Source: an uncultured Kiritimatiellota bacterium
GTDB lineage: Bacteria > Verrucomicrobiota > Kiritimatiellia > RFP12 > DVOR01
Length of the DNA stretch: 64,000 bases
Direction: 5' to 3'
Assembly: GCA_944389545.1 (NCBI GenBank)
Contig: CALXMT010000006.1
Span: 1-64,000 of the forward strand
The notes under the pieces were generated by a model. It worked only from the letters and a program-made list of their open reading frames with translations, was not told where the DNA came from and searched no databases. Positions 51,176 through 59,099 of this stretch are shown in pieces. The position numbers were made by a program, and so were the translations under genes. Each line of letters opens with the position of its first letter. The first letter of the stretch is position 1.

Positions 51176-52078
51176 TCAGTTGAGGGGGCGCTTGGGGTTG
51201 TTGGCCTTGATGCGCTCGATTTTGTCGTGGTCGGCTTTGCGCTGGGATTCGTTCTTTTGGATGATGGCGTCGAGGTCGGCGCGCATGCCGTTGAGGCGCT
51301 CGGTGTCGGCGGTGGCGGGGTCGAGGAGGGATTGGGTGGAGCGGCGGACGAATTCGGCGGGGAGGGACCAGAAGACGTTGCGGACGTAGAACTCGGGGGT
51401 GGCGCGGTGGAGGACGACGATTTCGCCGGCGGGGGAGATGTTGAGGCGGGGGGTGACGAGCGGGAGGTAGGCGCCGAGCATGACGGTGGGGAAGAAGCGG
51501 CCGTCGGGGGTGTCTTGCACGCGGAGGAAGAGGCGGTCGACGTGGTCGCGGGGCCAGCGGACGAGGGTGAAGTGGCGCTGGCGGGTGGGGTCGTTGGCGA
51601 AGAGTTGGGTGCCTTCGAGGACGACGGAGCCGGGGACGATGTCGACGGCCTTGGGCTGGGTGTCGTAGCGGACGCCGTGGACGATGGCGCCGAAGGTGAC
51701 GAGGTATTTGCCCTGGCGGGAGAGGTCGGCGGCGACGGAGAGGTCGAGGTCGAAGACGCGTTCTTCGTTGGGCTTGAGGGTGAGGGGCTTGGGGAGGCAG
51801 CCTTTGGGCTCGCGGGCGAGGTTGCGTTGCTGGGGGTCGCCGTGGCGGATGACCTCGAAGGCGCCGGCGGGGTGGTCGCCCTTGCCGAGGGTGAGGGGGG
51901 CGGGCGTGTTGTTGCGGACCAGGACGCGGACGGGGAGGGTTTCGCCGAGGACGTAGCTGCCGGACTCGATGGCGATGCCGACGGAGACGGGCGCGAGACG
52001 TTTGGGCCCCTCGGCCGCGTGTGCGGCGAGGGGGAGGAGGGCGGTGAGGGTGAGGAGGAGGCGGGGGAGGAAACGCAT
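51176..52078 (-). CDS. Exported protein of unknown function
   Basis: 300 residues with a signal peptide (MRFLPRLLLTLTALLPLAAHA). Residues 30-160 look like a beta-sandwich (SVGIAIESGSYVLGETLPVRVLVRNNTPAPLTL), of a kind seen in BsuPI-like or Ig-like domains; the rest is mixed, ending in a basic coiled segment (DAIIQKNESQRKADHDKIER). Not recognised further. Its ATG overlaps the stop of the transporter gene (TGATG), so expression is coupled to it; a periplasmic partner of that transporter is possible. Confidence 0.65.
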   Translation of the reverse strand: MRFLPRLLLTLTALLPLAAHAAEGPKRLAPVSVGIAIESGSYVLGETLPVRVLVRNNTPAPLTLGKGDHPAGAFEVIRHGDPQQRNLAREPKGCLPKPLTLKPNEERVFDLDLSVAADLSRQGKYLVTFGAIVHGVRYDTQPKAVDIVPGSVVLEGTQLFANDPTRQRHFTLVRWPRDHVDRLFLRVQDTPDGRFFPTVMLGAYLPLVTPRLNISPAGEIVVLHRATPEFYVRNVFWSLPAEFVRRSTQSLLDPATADTERLNGMRADLDAIIQKNESQRKADHDKIERIKANNPKRPLN

Positions 52079-54699
52079 CAGGCTTCTTCTTTCTGCGGCG
52101 GGGAGAAGTGGGTGAGGCCGCGGGTGTCTTGCTTGTTGGGGAAGATGAAGGAACAGATCCAGGAAACGACGACGCAGGCCACCAGGCCGATGCCGCCGTA
52201 GGTGAAGAAGTGGAGGTCGGGGAAGACGTGGCCGATGCCCAGGCTGATGACGTAGTTGACGACGAGGCCGATCATGGCGGCGGCGCCGCTGACGCGGGGC
52301 ATGAAGATGCCGATGAGGAAGAGGGCGGAGAGGCCGCCGGTGAGGGTGCCGATGAAGTTCTGGAAGTCGTCGAAGAGCGAACGGCTGGGCAGGACGGAGA
52401 GGACGAGGGCGGCGGCGACGCCGAGGCCACCGACCACGATGACGAGCCAGCGGCCCCAGCGGACCTGCGCGTCGCCGTCCATGTCCTTGCGGAAGCGGGC
52501 GATGAAGTCGGTGACGATGGAGGTGGCGGAGCTGTTGAGGTTGGTGGCGAGGGTGGAGATGGTGGCCGCAAAGATAGAGGCGACGATGAGGCCGGCGATG
52601 ACGGGGTGGAGCTCGATGGCCATGAAGGTGGGGAAGATGGAGTCGCTCTTGGGCATGGTGACGTCCATCAGCTCGGGGTGCTTGAAGTAGTGGGTGTAGA
52701 GGGCGGTGCCGATGAGGTAGAAGATGACCGAGGAGATGACCGAGAGGATGCCGTTGAACCAGATGGAGCGGGCGGCGGCCTTTTCGTCGGGGGTGGTGAT
52801 GTAGCGCTGGACGACGCACTGGTCGGCGGTGTAGCTGTTGAGGTTCGAGACGAAGCCCATGATGAGGACCACCCAGAAGACGGGCTCGGAGAGGAGGGGG
52901 CGGAAGTCCCACATGGTGAACTTCTTGGCGTCCCAGGCGACGGAGGCGAACTCGCCCACGCCGCCGGATTCCATGACGAGGACGACGAGGACGACGATGG
53001 CGCCGCCGAGCAGGATGAGGCCCTGCACGAAGTCGCACCAGATGACGGCGTCAACGCCGCCGAAGAAGCAGTAGATGATGGTGGCGACGCCGCAGAGGAG
53101 GATGGCGGCCCAAATCGGGATGTCGGTGACGGCGCCCAGGGCGATGGCCGGCAGGAGGGTGACGACGGCCACGCGGCAGACCATGAAGACGTTGAAGGCC
53201 GCCGCGCCGAAGAGGCGCACGCCGACGTTGAAGCGCCGCTCGAGGTATTCATAGGCGCTGGTGATATTGAGGCGGCAGAAGAAGGGGAGGTAGAAGTAGA
53301 TGGCGATGGGCGCGAGGGCCAGGATGCAGAGGGCCATCGTGAAGTAGCGCCAGTCCGAGATGTAGGTCATCGTCGGGATGGAGATGAAGGTGATGGAGCT
53401 GAGCATGGTGGCGTAGATGGAGACGCCGGCGACGTACCACGGGATGCTCTTGCCGCCGCGGAAGTAGGTGTCCGCCGTTTTGGGCTTGAGGGCGAAGTAG
53501 ACGCCCATGCCGACCATGGAGGCAAAGAAGAGGCCGATGACCACCCAGCTCTCCCAGTCGAAGCGCCAGCCCTGGCGCGCGAAGGTGGCGAGATTCGCCT
53601 CAGCCGTGCGCACACGGGGCATGACCTCGCCGCCGACGACGAGCAGACGCGTGCCTTGGCCGTCTTTGGCGGAGAGGATGGCGGCGGCCGCGCCGCAACG
53701 GGGGAGCTGGCCCTCGGGCAATTCGCCCTGTTGCACCCACTTGCCGGTCACGGCGTGCCAGGAATAGAGGTTGCGGTTCCACCGGTAGTCCGCCGGCTGC
53801 CAGGTGGCGGTCTTGGCGGCCCACTCGGCGGCAGGGAGGGCGTTGGCCTCGTTCCAGAGGGCGCCGTTGTAGCCGCCCACGAGCATCGCGTGCTGGTCGC
53901 CCACGGACAGGAAGCTGGCGCCGACGGTGCAGACGGGGGCGCCCGCGAGCGGCTTCCACGCCCACTCGCCCTCAAAGGTCTTGGTGTAGCCCCAGCCGTC
54001 GGTGAGGGCCGTCTTGCCGTCGCTGCCGCCGAAGACGGCGAGGATGAAGCTCTTCTGGTCGCCGTTTTGGGTCACGGCCACGGCCTGTTCGCGGGCGGGG
54101 CCGGGGAGCGCGGGCAGTTCGGTCCAGTTCCACTTGCCGTCCTTCTGGCCGATGGCGAAGGCGCGGTTGGTCGGCTCGCCGTTGAGCTTGCCGCCCACGA
54201 GGACCGCGCCGTCGGTCCAGGTATCCACGGTCATGCCCTTTTTCCAGGCCGCGACGGCGGGCATGGAGAGGACGCCTTCGGGGAAGTCGGGGAGGTCGGT
54301 GACGGTACCCTCGGCGTCCAGCAGGAAGGCGTCGCCCGTGGGGCCCTCGGCGGTGACGCCGCCCACGCAGAGGAGGGCCGGCTTGGCGTCGATGTCGGTG
54401 CCGGTGTTGACGACCCACGCGCCGCCTTCGGCCGTGCCGCGCGGCAGGGCCTTGTCCAGCACCGTCCAGGTCTTGGCCTTGGTGTCGTAGACCGAGATGG
54501 TCGCGGAGTAGCCCTTGGCGTTCTCGAAGGTCGAGCCGCCCGCCACGACGAACTTGTCGCCGAGCATACCCGCGAAGGGCCGCGCCACGGCGGTCGGTGC
54601 CGCTGGGATGCCGCCGTCCCAGTTCAGGGTCATGGGGGTGGCGCACACCACGCCCGCCACGAACGCGGCGAGCATCGTCAAGGTTCCACGAAGGCGCAT
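52078..54699 (-). CDS. Kelch/mutarotase-like domain fused to a sodium:solute symporter (SSS family)
   Basis: 873 residues. A signal sequence (1-20) leads a periplasmic kelch beta-propeller (about 28-362) with repeated VVAGG/VLVGG/VFGG/LVGGY motifs, resembling the cyclically permuted mutarotase (NanM-like) group. From about 384 to 865 come 13-14 helices of the SSS family (VVIGLFFASMVGMGVYF, RGGKSIPWYVAGVSIYATMLS, NSYTADQCVVQRY). In relatives such fusions are linked to sialic acid or other sugar uptake: the propeller speeds anomer conversion and the carrier imports with Na+. The substrate here is not proved. GGAG is 8 nt before the ATG at 54699. The SDR gene lies 14 nt upstream. Confidence 0.85.
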   Translation of the reverse strand: MRLRGTLTMLAAFVAGVVCATPMTLNWDGGIPAAPTAVARPFAGMLGDKFVVAGGSTFENAKGYSATISVYDTKAKTWTVLDKALPRGTAEGGAWVVNTGTDIDAKPALLCVGGVTAEGPTGDAFLLDAEGTVTDLPDFPEGVLSMPAVAAWKKGMTVDTWTDGAVLVGGKLNGEPTNRAFAIGQKDGKWNWTELPALPGPAREQAVAVTQNGDQKSFILAVFGGSDGKTALTDGWGYTKTFEGEWAWKPLAGAPVCTVGASFLSVGDQHAMLVGGYNGALWNEANALPAAEWAAKTATWQPADYRWNRNLYSWHAVTGKWVQQGELPEGQLPRCGAAAAILSAKDGQGTRLLVVGGEVMPRVRTAEANLATFARQGWRFDWESWVVIGLFFASMVGMGVYFALKPKTADTYFRGGKSIPWYVAGVSIYATMLSSITFISIPTMTYISDWRYFTMALCILALAPIAIYFYLPFFCRLNITSAYEYLERRFNVGVRLFGAAAFNVFMVCRVAVVTLLPAIALGAVTDIPIWAAILLCGVATIIYCFFGGVDAVIWCDFVQGLILLGGAIVVLVVLVMESGGVGEFASVAWDAKKFTMWDFRPLLSEPVFWVVLIMGFVSNLNSYTADQCVVQRYITTPDEKAAARSIWFNGILSVISSVIFYLIGTALYTHYFKHPELMDVTMPKSDSIFPTFMAIELHPVIAGLIVASIFAATISTLATNLNSSATSIVTDFIARFRKDMDGDAQVRWGRWLVIVVGGLGVAAALVLSVLPSRSLFDDFQNFIGTLTGGLSALFLIGIFMPRVSGAAAMIGLVVNYVISLGIGHVFPDLHFFTYGGIGLVACVVVSWICSFIFPNKQDTRGLTHFSPPQKEEA

Positions 54700-54713
54700 G
54701 GGTCTGACTCCAA

Positions 54714-55385
54714 TCAACCGAGCGGGATACGCTCGAATAACGCACGCGGCATCAGCCGCATCAAAACACCTATCCAGCGCCAGCGGGGCGTCACATAAGC
54801 CACGCTCCGACCGCGCTCCAATACCTTTAGTATACAAAACGCGGCCTCGCTTGTCGAGCATTTCCAAAAGTTCGAGGCGCGTCCCATCTCCGTGTCCACG
54901 AAACCCGGCAGGAGCGTGACGTAACGGCAGGGGAATCCGCCGTGTCGCGCCAGGCGCCGGTAACCCTCCATCGCGTTGATCATGTAGGCCTTCGAGGCCG
55001 AGTAACCGTTGGTGCGCTCCAGCCCCCGCAGGCCCGCCACGCTCGCCGTCGCAGCGAAGGTCTCGCAATGGGTCAGTGCCCACTGCGCCACCCGCTCGAA
55101 GGCCAGCACGTTCAACCGCAGGGTCTGCTCGGTGAGCGCCCAATCGGGCGTCTCCGAACGTTGGCCGAAACCGGCGTTGAAGATCACCGTGTCCGCCCCC
55201 ACCGCTTCAATCTTCTCCAGTGCGTCCGGCGCCGTCGCGTCCAGTTCCACTGTCTCCCCGCCGATTTCCTTTAATAGGGCCGTGCGTCGACCCGCGGCCA
55301 CGGCCTCATAACCGTGCGCCCGCGCCGTCTCGACCAGCGCCCGTCCGATGCCCGACGTCGCCCCAATCACCAAGATGCGTTTCAT
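54714..55385 (-). CDS. Short-chain dehydrogenase/reductase
   Basis: 223 residues, first gene of the minus-strand operon. Rossmann start ILVIGATSGIGRAL, FNAGFGQ (NAG motif), and the catalytic Ser...Tyr-x3-Lys as ATASVAG and GYSASKAYM. NADP preference is suggested by GRR after strand 2. Substrate unknown. ATGs at 55391 and 55385 are both possible; the second fits a leaderless start 6 nt after the TAGACT -10. No ribosome binding site is seen. Confidence 0.85.
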   Translation of the reverse strand: MKRILVIGATSGIGRALVETARAHGYEAVAAGRRTALLKEIGGETVELDATAPDALEKIEAVGADTVIFNAGFGQRSETPDWALTEQTLRLNVLAFERVAQWALTHCETFAATASVAGLRGLERTNGYSASKAYMINAMEGYRRLARHGGFPCRYVTLLPGFVDTEMGRASNFWKCSTSEAAFCILKVLERGRSVAYVTPRWRWIGVLMRLMPRALFERIPLG

Positions 55386-55404
55386 GCCCATAGTCTACCA
55401 CAAG
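55386..55404 (-). promoter_or_regulatory. -10/initiator element of the glycan operon
   Basis: On the minus strand GTGGTAGACTATGGGCATG: TAGACT is followed by six bases and ATG, as in front of 3894 and nearly so in front of 6009. A hairpin CAAGGGCGGC/GCCGCCCTTG sits directly upstream (55401-55423), where a -35 would lie; no good -35 is visible. Confidence 0.5.
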
Positions 55405-55423
55405 GGCGGCAAAGCCGCCCTTG

Positions 55424-56095
55424 TGATAGACGAGGCTTGGAGGCTTGGAAGTTTGGAGGAGCCCCGGAGGTTGAGGCCCGTGCTGCCGCCCCTGGCGGCG
55501 ATGAGGCCGGATGTTACGCGGCAAGTGCGAGGACTGCCAGTGTGGGGAACCGCAGATTCCGCAGATTTGTTGCAGATTAAGGGCGTGCTGGCGCACGCTG
55601 ATTGCCAGTGTTTTTTTGGAAATCACAAAGGACACGAAGGACACAAAGAGTATTGGCTGATTAGCTGATTGGAGGGTGTGGGGCGCTGCCCCACGCCCCG
55701 GCAGGGAGAAGTTCTCCCTGCACCCCCGGCACGTCTGCGACGTGCCCATGAACACGCCCCACAGGAGATTCAGGAGCGCGCGTAAACGCGCGACGGACGA
55801 AGGCGCTGGGAGAAAGAATCAAGCCTCCAAGCTTCCATTATGCGTCCTGCGTGCGCCAGCACATCCTTAATCTACTCAAAATCTGTGTTACCGAAGGTCT
55901 TTCGAGCGAAGCGATGAAACAATCTGCGGTTCCTCCCTTCGTGTGGCTTCGTGGTTCTTCGTGAATCTTCGTGTCAGTCCCGCAGGGTAAACCTTTCACG
56001 TTCTCCCAATGCCCCATCCGTCGCGCGCTTGCCGCGCGTTCTCTGTTCTCTGTTCTCTGTTTTCTGTTCTCTGGGGCGCCAACGGCGCCCTCGCC
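55424..56095. repeat. Intergenic mosaic of dispersed repeats
   Basis: The 'ggcttggaagtttgg' module with GCCGCCCCTGGCGGC (55436-55505), GCGTGCTGGCGCACGC, 'ggggcgctgccccacgcc', the palindrome (55728-55746), 'cttcgtggttcttcgtgaa', 'cagtcccgcagggtaaacc' and 'gttctctgttctctg'. No gene is supported. Confidence 0.75.
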
Positions 56096-56097
56096 CT

Positions 56098-56126
56098 TTG
56101 ACTTTGGAAAGGAAGTCGGTTATACT
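56098..56126 (+). promoter_or_regulatory. Promoter of ackA
   Basis: TTGACT (56098-56103), 17-nt spacer, TATACT (56121-56126); AGGAGA precedes the ATG. Confidence 0.88.
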
Positions 56127-56162
56127 ATGGAGACTTTCTTTCTTCCATAGGAGATTCAACGT

Positions 56163-57371
56163 ATGTCCACCGCCATTCGCAATGTTCTGGTCGTCAACGC
56201 CGGGAGTTCGTCGCTGAAGTTCATGCTCTTCGATATGGAGAGCGAGAAGATGCTGGCCAAGGGCCAGGTGGAGCGCATCGGCATCGGCAATTCGCTCTTC
56301 ACCTTCTCGACGGAGGGTTTTTCCGAGAAGCAGAGCCCCTGTGAGGCGCCTGACCACACGGCGGCGGTGCGCTTGGCGTGCGGCGCGCTGACGGACCCCG
56401 CGAAGGGCGGCTGCCTGAGGCAGATCTCCGACATCGACGCGGTGGGCCACCGCATTGTGCACGGCGGCGAGAAGTATTCCCAGCCGGTGAAGCTGGATGA
56501 GCACGCGTTGGCGGAGATTGAGAAGCTCTCCCCCTTGGCGCCGCTCCACAACCCCGGCGCGTTGCAGGGCATCCGCGGGTGCGAGCAGGTGCTCCCTGGC
56601 GTGCCGCACGTGGCGGTCTTCGACACGGCCTTCCATCAGACGATGCCTGAGGAGAGCTACCTCTACGCCCTGCCGCGCGAGTTGCACGACAAGCTGGGCG
56701 TGCGCAAGTACGGCTTCCACGGCACGAGCCACCGTTTCGTGACCGAGCGCGCGGCGGAAATCCTGGGCAAGCCTCTGGACCAGGTGAACCTAGTGACCTG
56801 CCACCTGGGCAACGGCTCCTCCATCACGGCGGTGAAGGGCGGCAAGTGCTACGACACCTCGATGGGCATGACCCCCCTCGCGGGTGTGGTGATGGGCACG
56901 CGCTCCGGCGACGTGGACCCGGCCATCGCCTTCTATCTGATGAAGAACGGCTACACCGCCGACGACGTGGACAACCTCTTCAACAAGCAGGGCGGCGTGC
57001 GCGCGCTCGGCGGCTCCAGCGACATGCGCGACATCTGCGCGGCTTGCGAGGCCGGCGACCACAACGCGCAGGTGGCCTTGGCCCGTCTGGTCCACAGCTA
57101 CGCGATGTACATCGGTGGTTACGTGGCGCTCCTCGGCCACACCGACGCCATCATCCTCACCGGCGGCATCGGCGAGAACAGCTGGGAGACCCGCCAGGCC
57201 CTCCTGAAGGTGCTCGGCGGCCTGGGCATCACGCTGGACGCGGAGACCAACCGCCACGTCCGCGGCGTGGAGGCTGTCATCTCCGGCAAGGACTCCGCCA
57301 TCCCCGTCATCGTCGTGCCGACGAACGAGGAGCTCATGATCGCGCGTGAGACCTTCACCCTGCTGAAGTGA
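56163..57371 (+). CDS. ackA: Acetate kinase
   Basis: 402 residues. Interconverts acetyl phosphate + ADP and acetate + ATP, giving ATP in fermentation. Seen: NAGSSSLKFMLFD (family signature 1), GHRIVHGGEKYSQ, FDTAFHQTMPEESYLYALP, RKYGFHGTSHRFV, THLG-type CHLGNGSSITAVKGG, MGTRSGDVDPA and FTGGIGEN-type LTGGIGENSWETR. All expected active-site residues (Asn, Arg, Asp, His, Glu) are there. pta is not adjacent. The glycosyltransferase gene overlaps its end by 4 nt. Confidence 0.97.
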   Translation: MSTAIRNVLVVNAGSSSLKFMLFDMESEKMLAKGQVERIGIGNSLFTFSTEGFSEKQSPCEAPDHTAAVRLACGALTDPAKGGCLRQISDIDAVGHRIVHGGEKYSQPVKLDEHALAEIEKLSPLAPLHNPGALQGIRGCEQVLPGVPHVAVFDTAFHQTMPEESYLYALPRELHDKLGVRKYGFHGTSHRFVTERAAEILGKPLDQVNLVTCHLGNGSSITAVKGGKCYDTSMGMTPLAGVVMGTRSGDVDPAIAFYLMKNGYTADDVDNLFNKQGGVRALGGSSDMRDICAACEAGDHNAQVALARLVHSYAMYIGGYVALLGHTDAIILTGGIGENSWETRQALLKVLGGLGITLDAETNRHVRGVEAVISGKDSAIPVIVVPTNEELMIARETFTLLK

Positions 57372-58525
57372 ACGCCACGCAGTCCGTCCACATTCTCTTC
57401 GACCTGCGCACGCTCGGCTCGTTGCCGCCGCCTGCGCAGGCCTATTTGTTGGCGTTGGTGGATGGATTGTTGCCGGCGCTCCTGGAGGGGCACCGCGCAA
57501 CGGTGGCTTTGGCGGAGGGGACGCCCTTCCCGCCGCAACCCATCGAGCACCCGAACATCGCCTATCGCACGCTGAAGCAACCCGCGCAGTCGCGGGCCGG
57601 CGCCAAGGAGATGCAGGCACTGATGCGGTCCGCGCGGCCGGATGTCTACTGGAGCGCGGACGCCTCGTTGCCGCCGCCCACGGTCGCCTGGAATTACCGT
57701 CGACTTCGCGTGGTCTACGCCTTCCAGACGTTGCCGCGACCCTCGGAGCACGGGGTGGCACGCTGGGCGGCGCACCTCTGGCGGCGGCTGACGGTCTATC
57801 GGCGGCTGCTCAGCGCGGACGCGCTGATTTGTCCCTGCCACGCGATGGCGGTGCGCCTGGTGGTGCGGTTGGGGTTGTGGTCGCGGCGGCGGGTGCGCGT
57901 CATCCGCAACGGCGTGCACCCGCTCTTCCGCCGGCACACCGAGGAAGAGATTCTGCAGGCGCGGCGAACCTGGCTGGTGCCGCGGCGCTATGTGATGTTG
58001 GCGGGCCATTCCTCTTTCGCGGAGGACTTGGCGGTGCCCCTGCGGGCGCTGGGCCAGAACGAGGAGGTCTCCTCCGTGACGTGTGTGGCCGTGGGCGACG
58101 CGAAGTTGCCCGGGGCTCTGCGCGAGACCATCCGCGACTGCCACCTGGAGGGCATGGTGCGCTTCATCAATGCGGCGGCCATCCCGCCGGAAGACCTCTC
58201 GGCGCTCTACAGCGGGGCGGTGGCGACCTTCGAGCCGGCCTACGGCGCGGATTACCGGCCCTCCATCCTGCGGAGCATGGCGTGCGGCACGCCCGTCATC
58301 TGCGCCGCCGATGCGGCCAACGGCGAGCTTTACGGCAACGCCGCCCTGCGCGTCCACCCCACCGACCCCGCGGAATGGGCGCGCGCCTTCGTCAGCCTCA
58401 CCCTTTCCGCGCCGTTGCGCGAGCGCCTGGTGGCGCGGGGCGAGGCGTGCGCCGCGGAGCGGTCGTGGGGTGCCACCGCGCGGGCCTCCTTCGCCATCGC
58501 GGCGGAACTGTGCAAGAGGCGTTGA
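57368..58525 (+). CDS. Family 4-type glycosyltransferase
   Basis: 385 residues with a GTG start overlapping the ackA stop. GT-B enzyme: N-terminal half HILFDLRTLGSLPPPAQAYLLAL and DVYWSADASLPPPTV, C-terminal half VIRNGVHPLF, YVMLAGHSSFAEDL, then AYGADYRPSILRSMACGTPVICA with the E/D-x7-E-like donor site and NGELYGNAALRVHP. Similar enzymes build O-antigen or capsule (mannosyl-like transferases). Coupling with ackA is probably genomic chance, as the next gene is an editing deaminase. Confidence 0.82.
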   Translation: MNATQSVHILFDLRTLGSLPPPAQAYLLALVDGLLPALLEGHRATVALAEGTPFPPQPIEHPNIAYRTLKQPAQSRAGAKEMQALMRSARPDVYWSADASLPPPTVAWNYRRLRVVYAFQTLPRPSEHGVARWAAHLWRRLTVYRRLLSADALICPCHAMAVRLVVRLGLWSRRRVRVIRNGVHPLFRRHTEEEILQARRTWLVPRRYVMLAGHSSFAEDLAVPLRALGQNEEVSSVTCVAVGDAKLPGALRETIRDCHLEGMVRFINAAAIPPEDLSALYSGAVATFEPAYGADYRPSILRSMACGTPVICAADAANGELYGNAALRVHPTDPAEWARAFVSLTLSAPLRERLVARGEACAAERSWGATARASFAIAAELCKRR

Positions 58526-58526
58526 G

Positions 58527-59099
58527 ATGGCGGCCCTCACTCCACAGGAACGGTTTGCCGCGCTCCCCGAGGGCGTGCGGCGTTTCCATGAACACTTCAT
58601 GGCCATGGCCCTGCGCGAGGCCGAGCAGTCGGCCGAGGCGGGCGAGGTGCCGTGCGGGTGCGTCATCGTGCGCCTGCCGGAGGGCACCTATGAAAAGGGC
58701 CTGGCGAATCCCGCGCCGCTCGAGGATCCCTGGTCCGCGCGCCTCCTGGCGCGGGCCCACAATCAGACCGAGCTGTTGCGCGACCCGACGGCCCACGCCG
58801 AGACCATCGCCATCACGGCGGCCGCGTCGGCCTTGGGCGATTGGCGGCTCACCGGCACCGCGGTCTACGTGACGAAGGAGCCCTGCCCGATGTGCGCGGG
58901 GGCCTTGGTCTGGGCGCGCCCCACGCTGGTGGTGTGGGGCCTCTCAGATTCCGATCGCGGCGGGGAGAGCGCTTTTGGTATACTGTCCAGTGAACGTGTG
59001 AACCACCGTGCCACGTTGCTCGCCGGCGCGCTGGAGGCGCGTTGCCGGGCGCAGTTTGCGGACTTTTTCAGGAATCGACGAAAGGAACCCCACGGATGA
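58527..59099 (+). CDS. tadA: TadA/CMP-dCMP-type zinc deaminase with an insertion
   Basis: 190 residues. The deaminase site is complete: HAE (90-92) and PCPMC (119-123) binding zinc with proton-relay Glu92. The C-terminal part, GLSDSDRGGESAFGILSS, is close to TadA, which makes inosine at tRNA-Arg position 34. Between the EVPCGCVIV strand and the usual 'ARAHNQ' there is an extra loop of roughly 20 residues (about 50-72, PEGTYEKGLANPAPLEDP). The start ATG is 1 nt after the upstream stop. A guanine deaminase or other nucleoside role is the alternative. Confidence 0.8.
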   Translation: MAALTPQERFAALPEGVRRFHEHFMAMALREAEQSAEAGEVPCGCVIVRLPEGTYEKGLANPAPLEDPWSARLLARAHNQTELLRDPTAHAETIAITAAASALGDWRLTGTAVYVTKEPCPMCAGALVWARPTLVVWGLSDSDRGGESAFGILSSERVNHRATLLAGALEARCRAQFADFFRNRRKEPHG

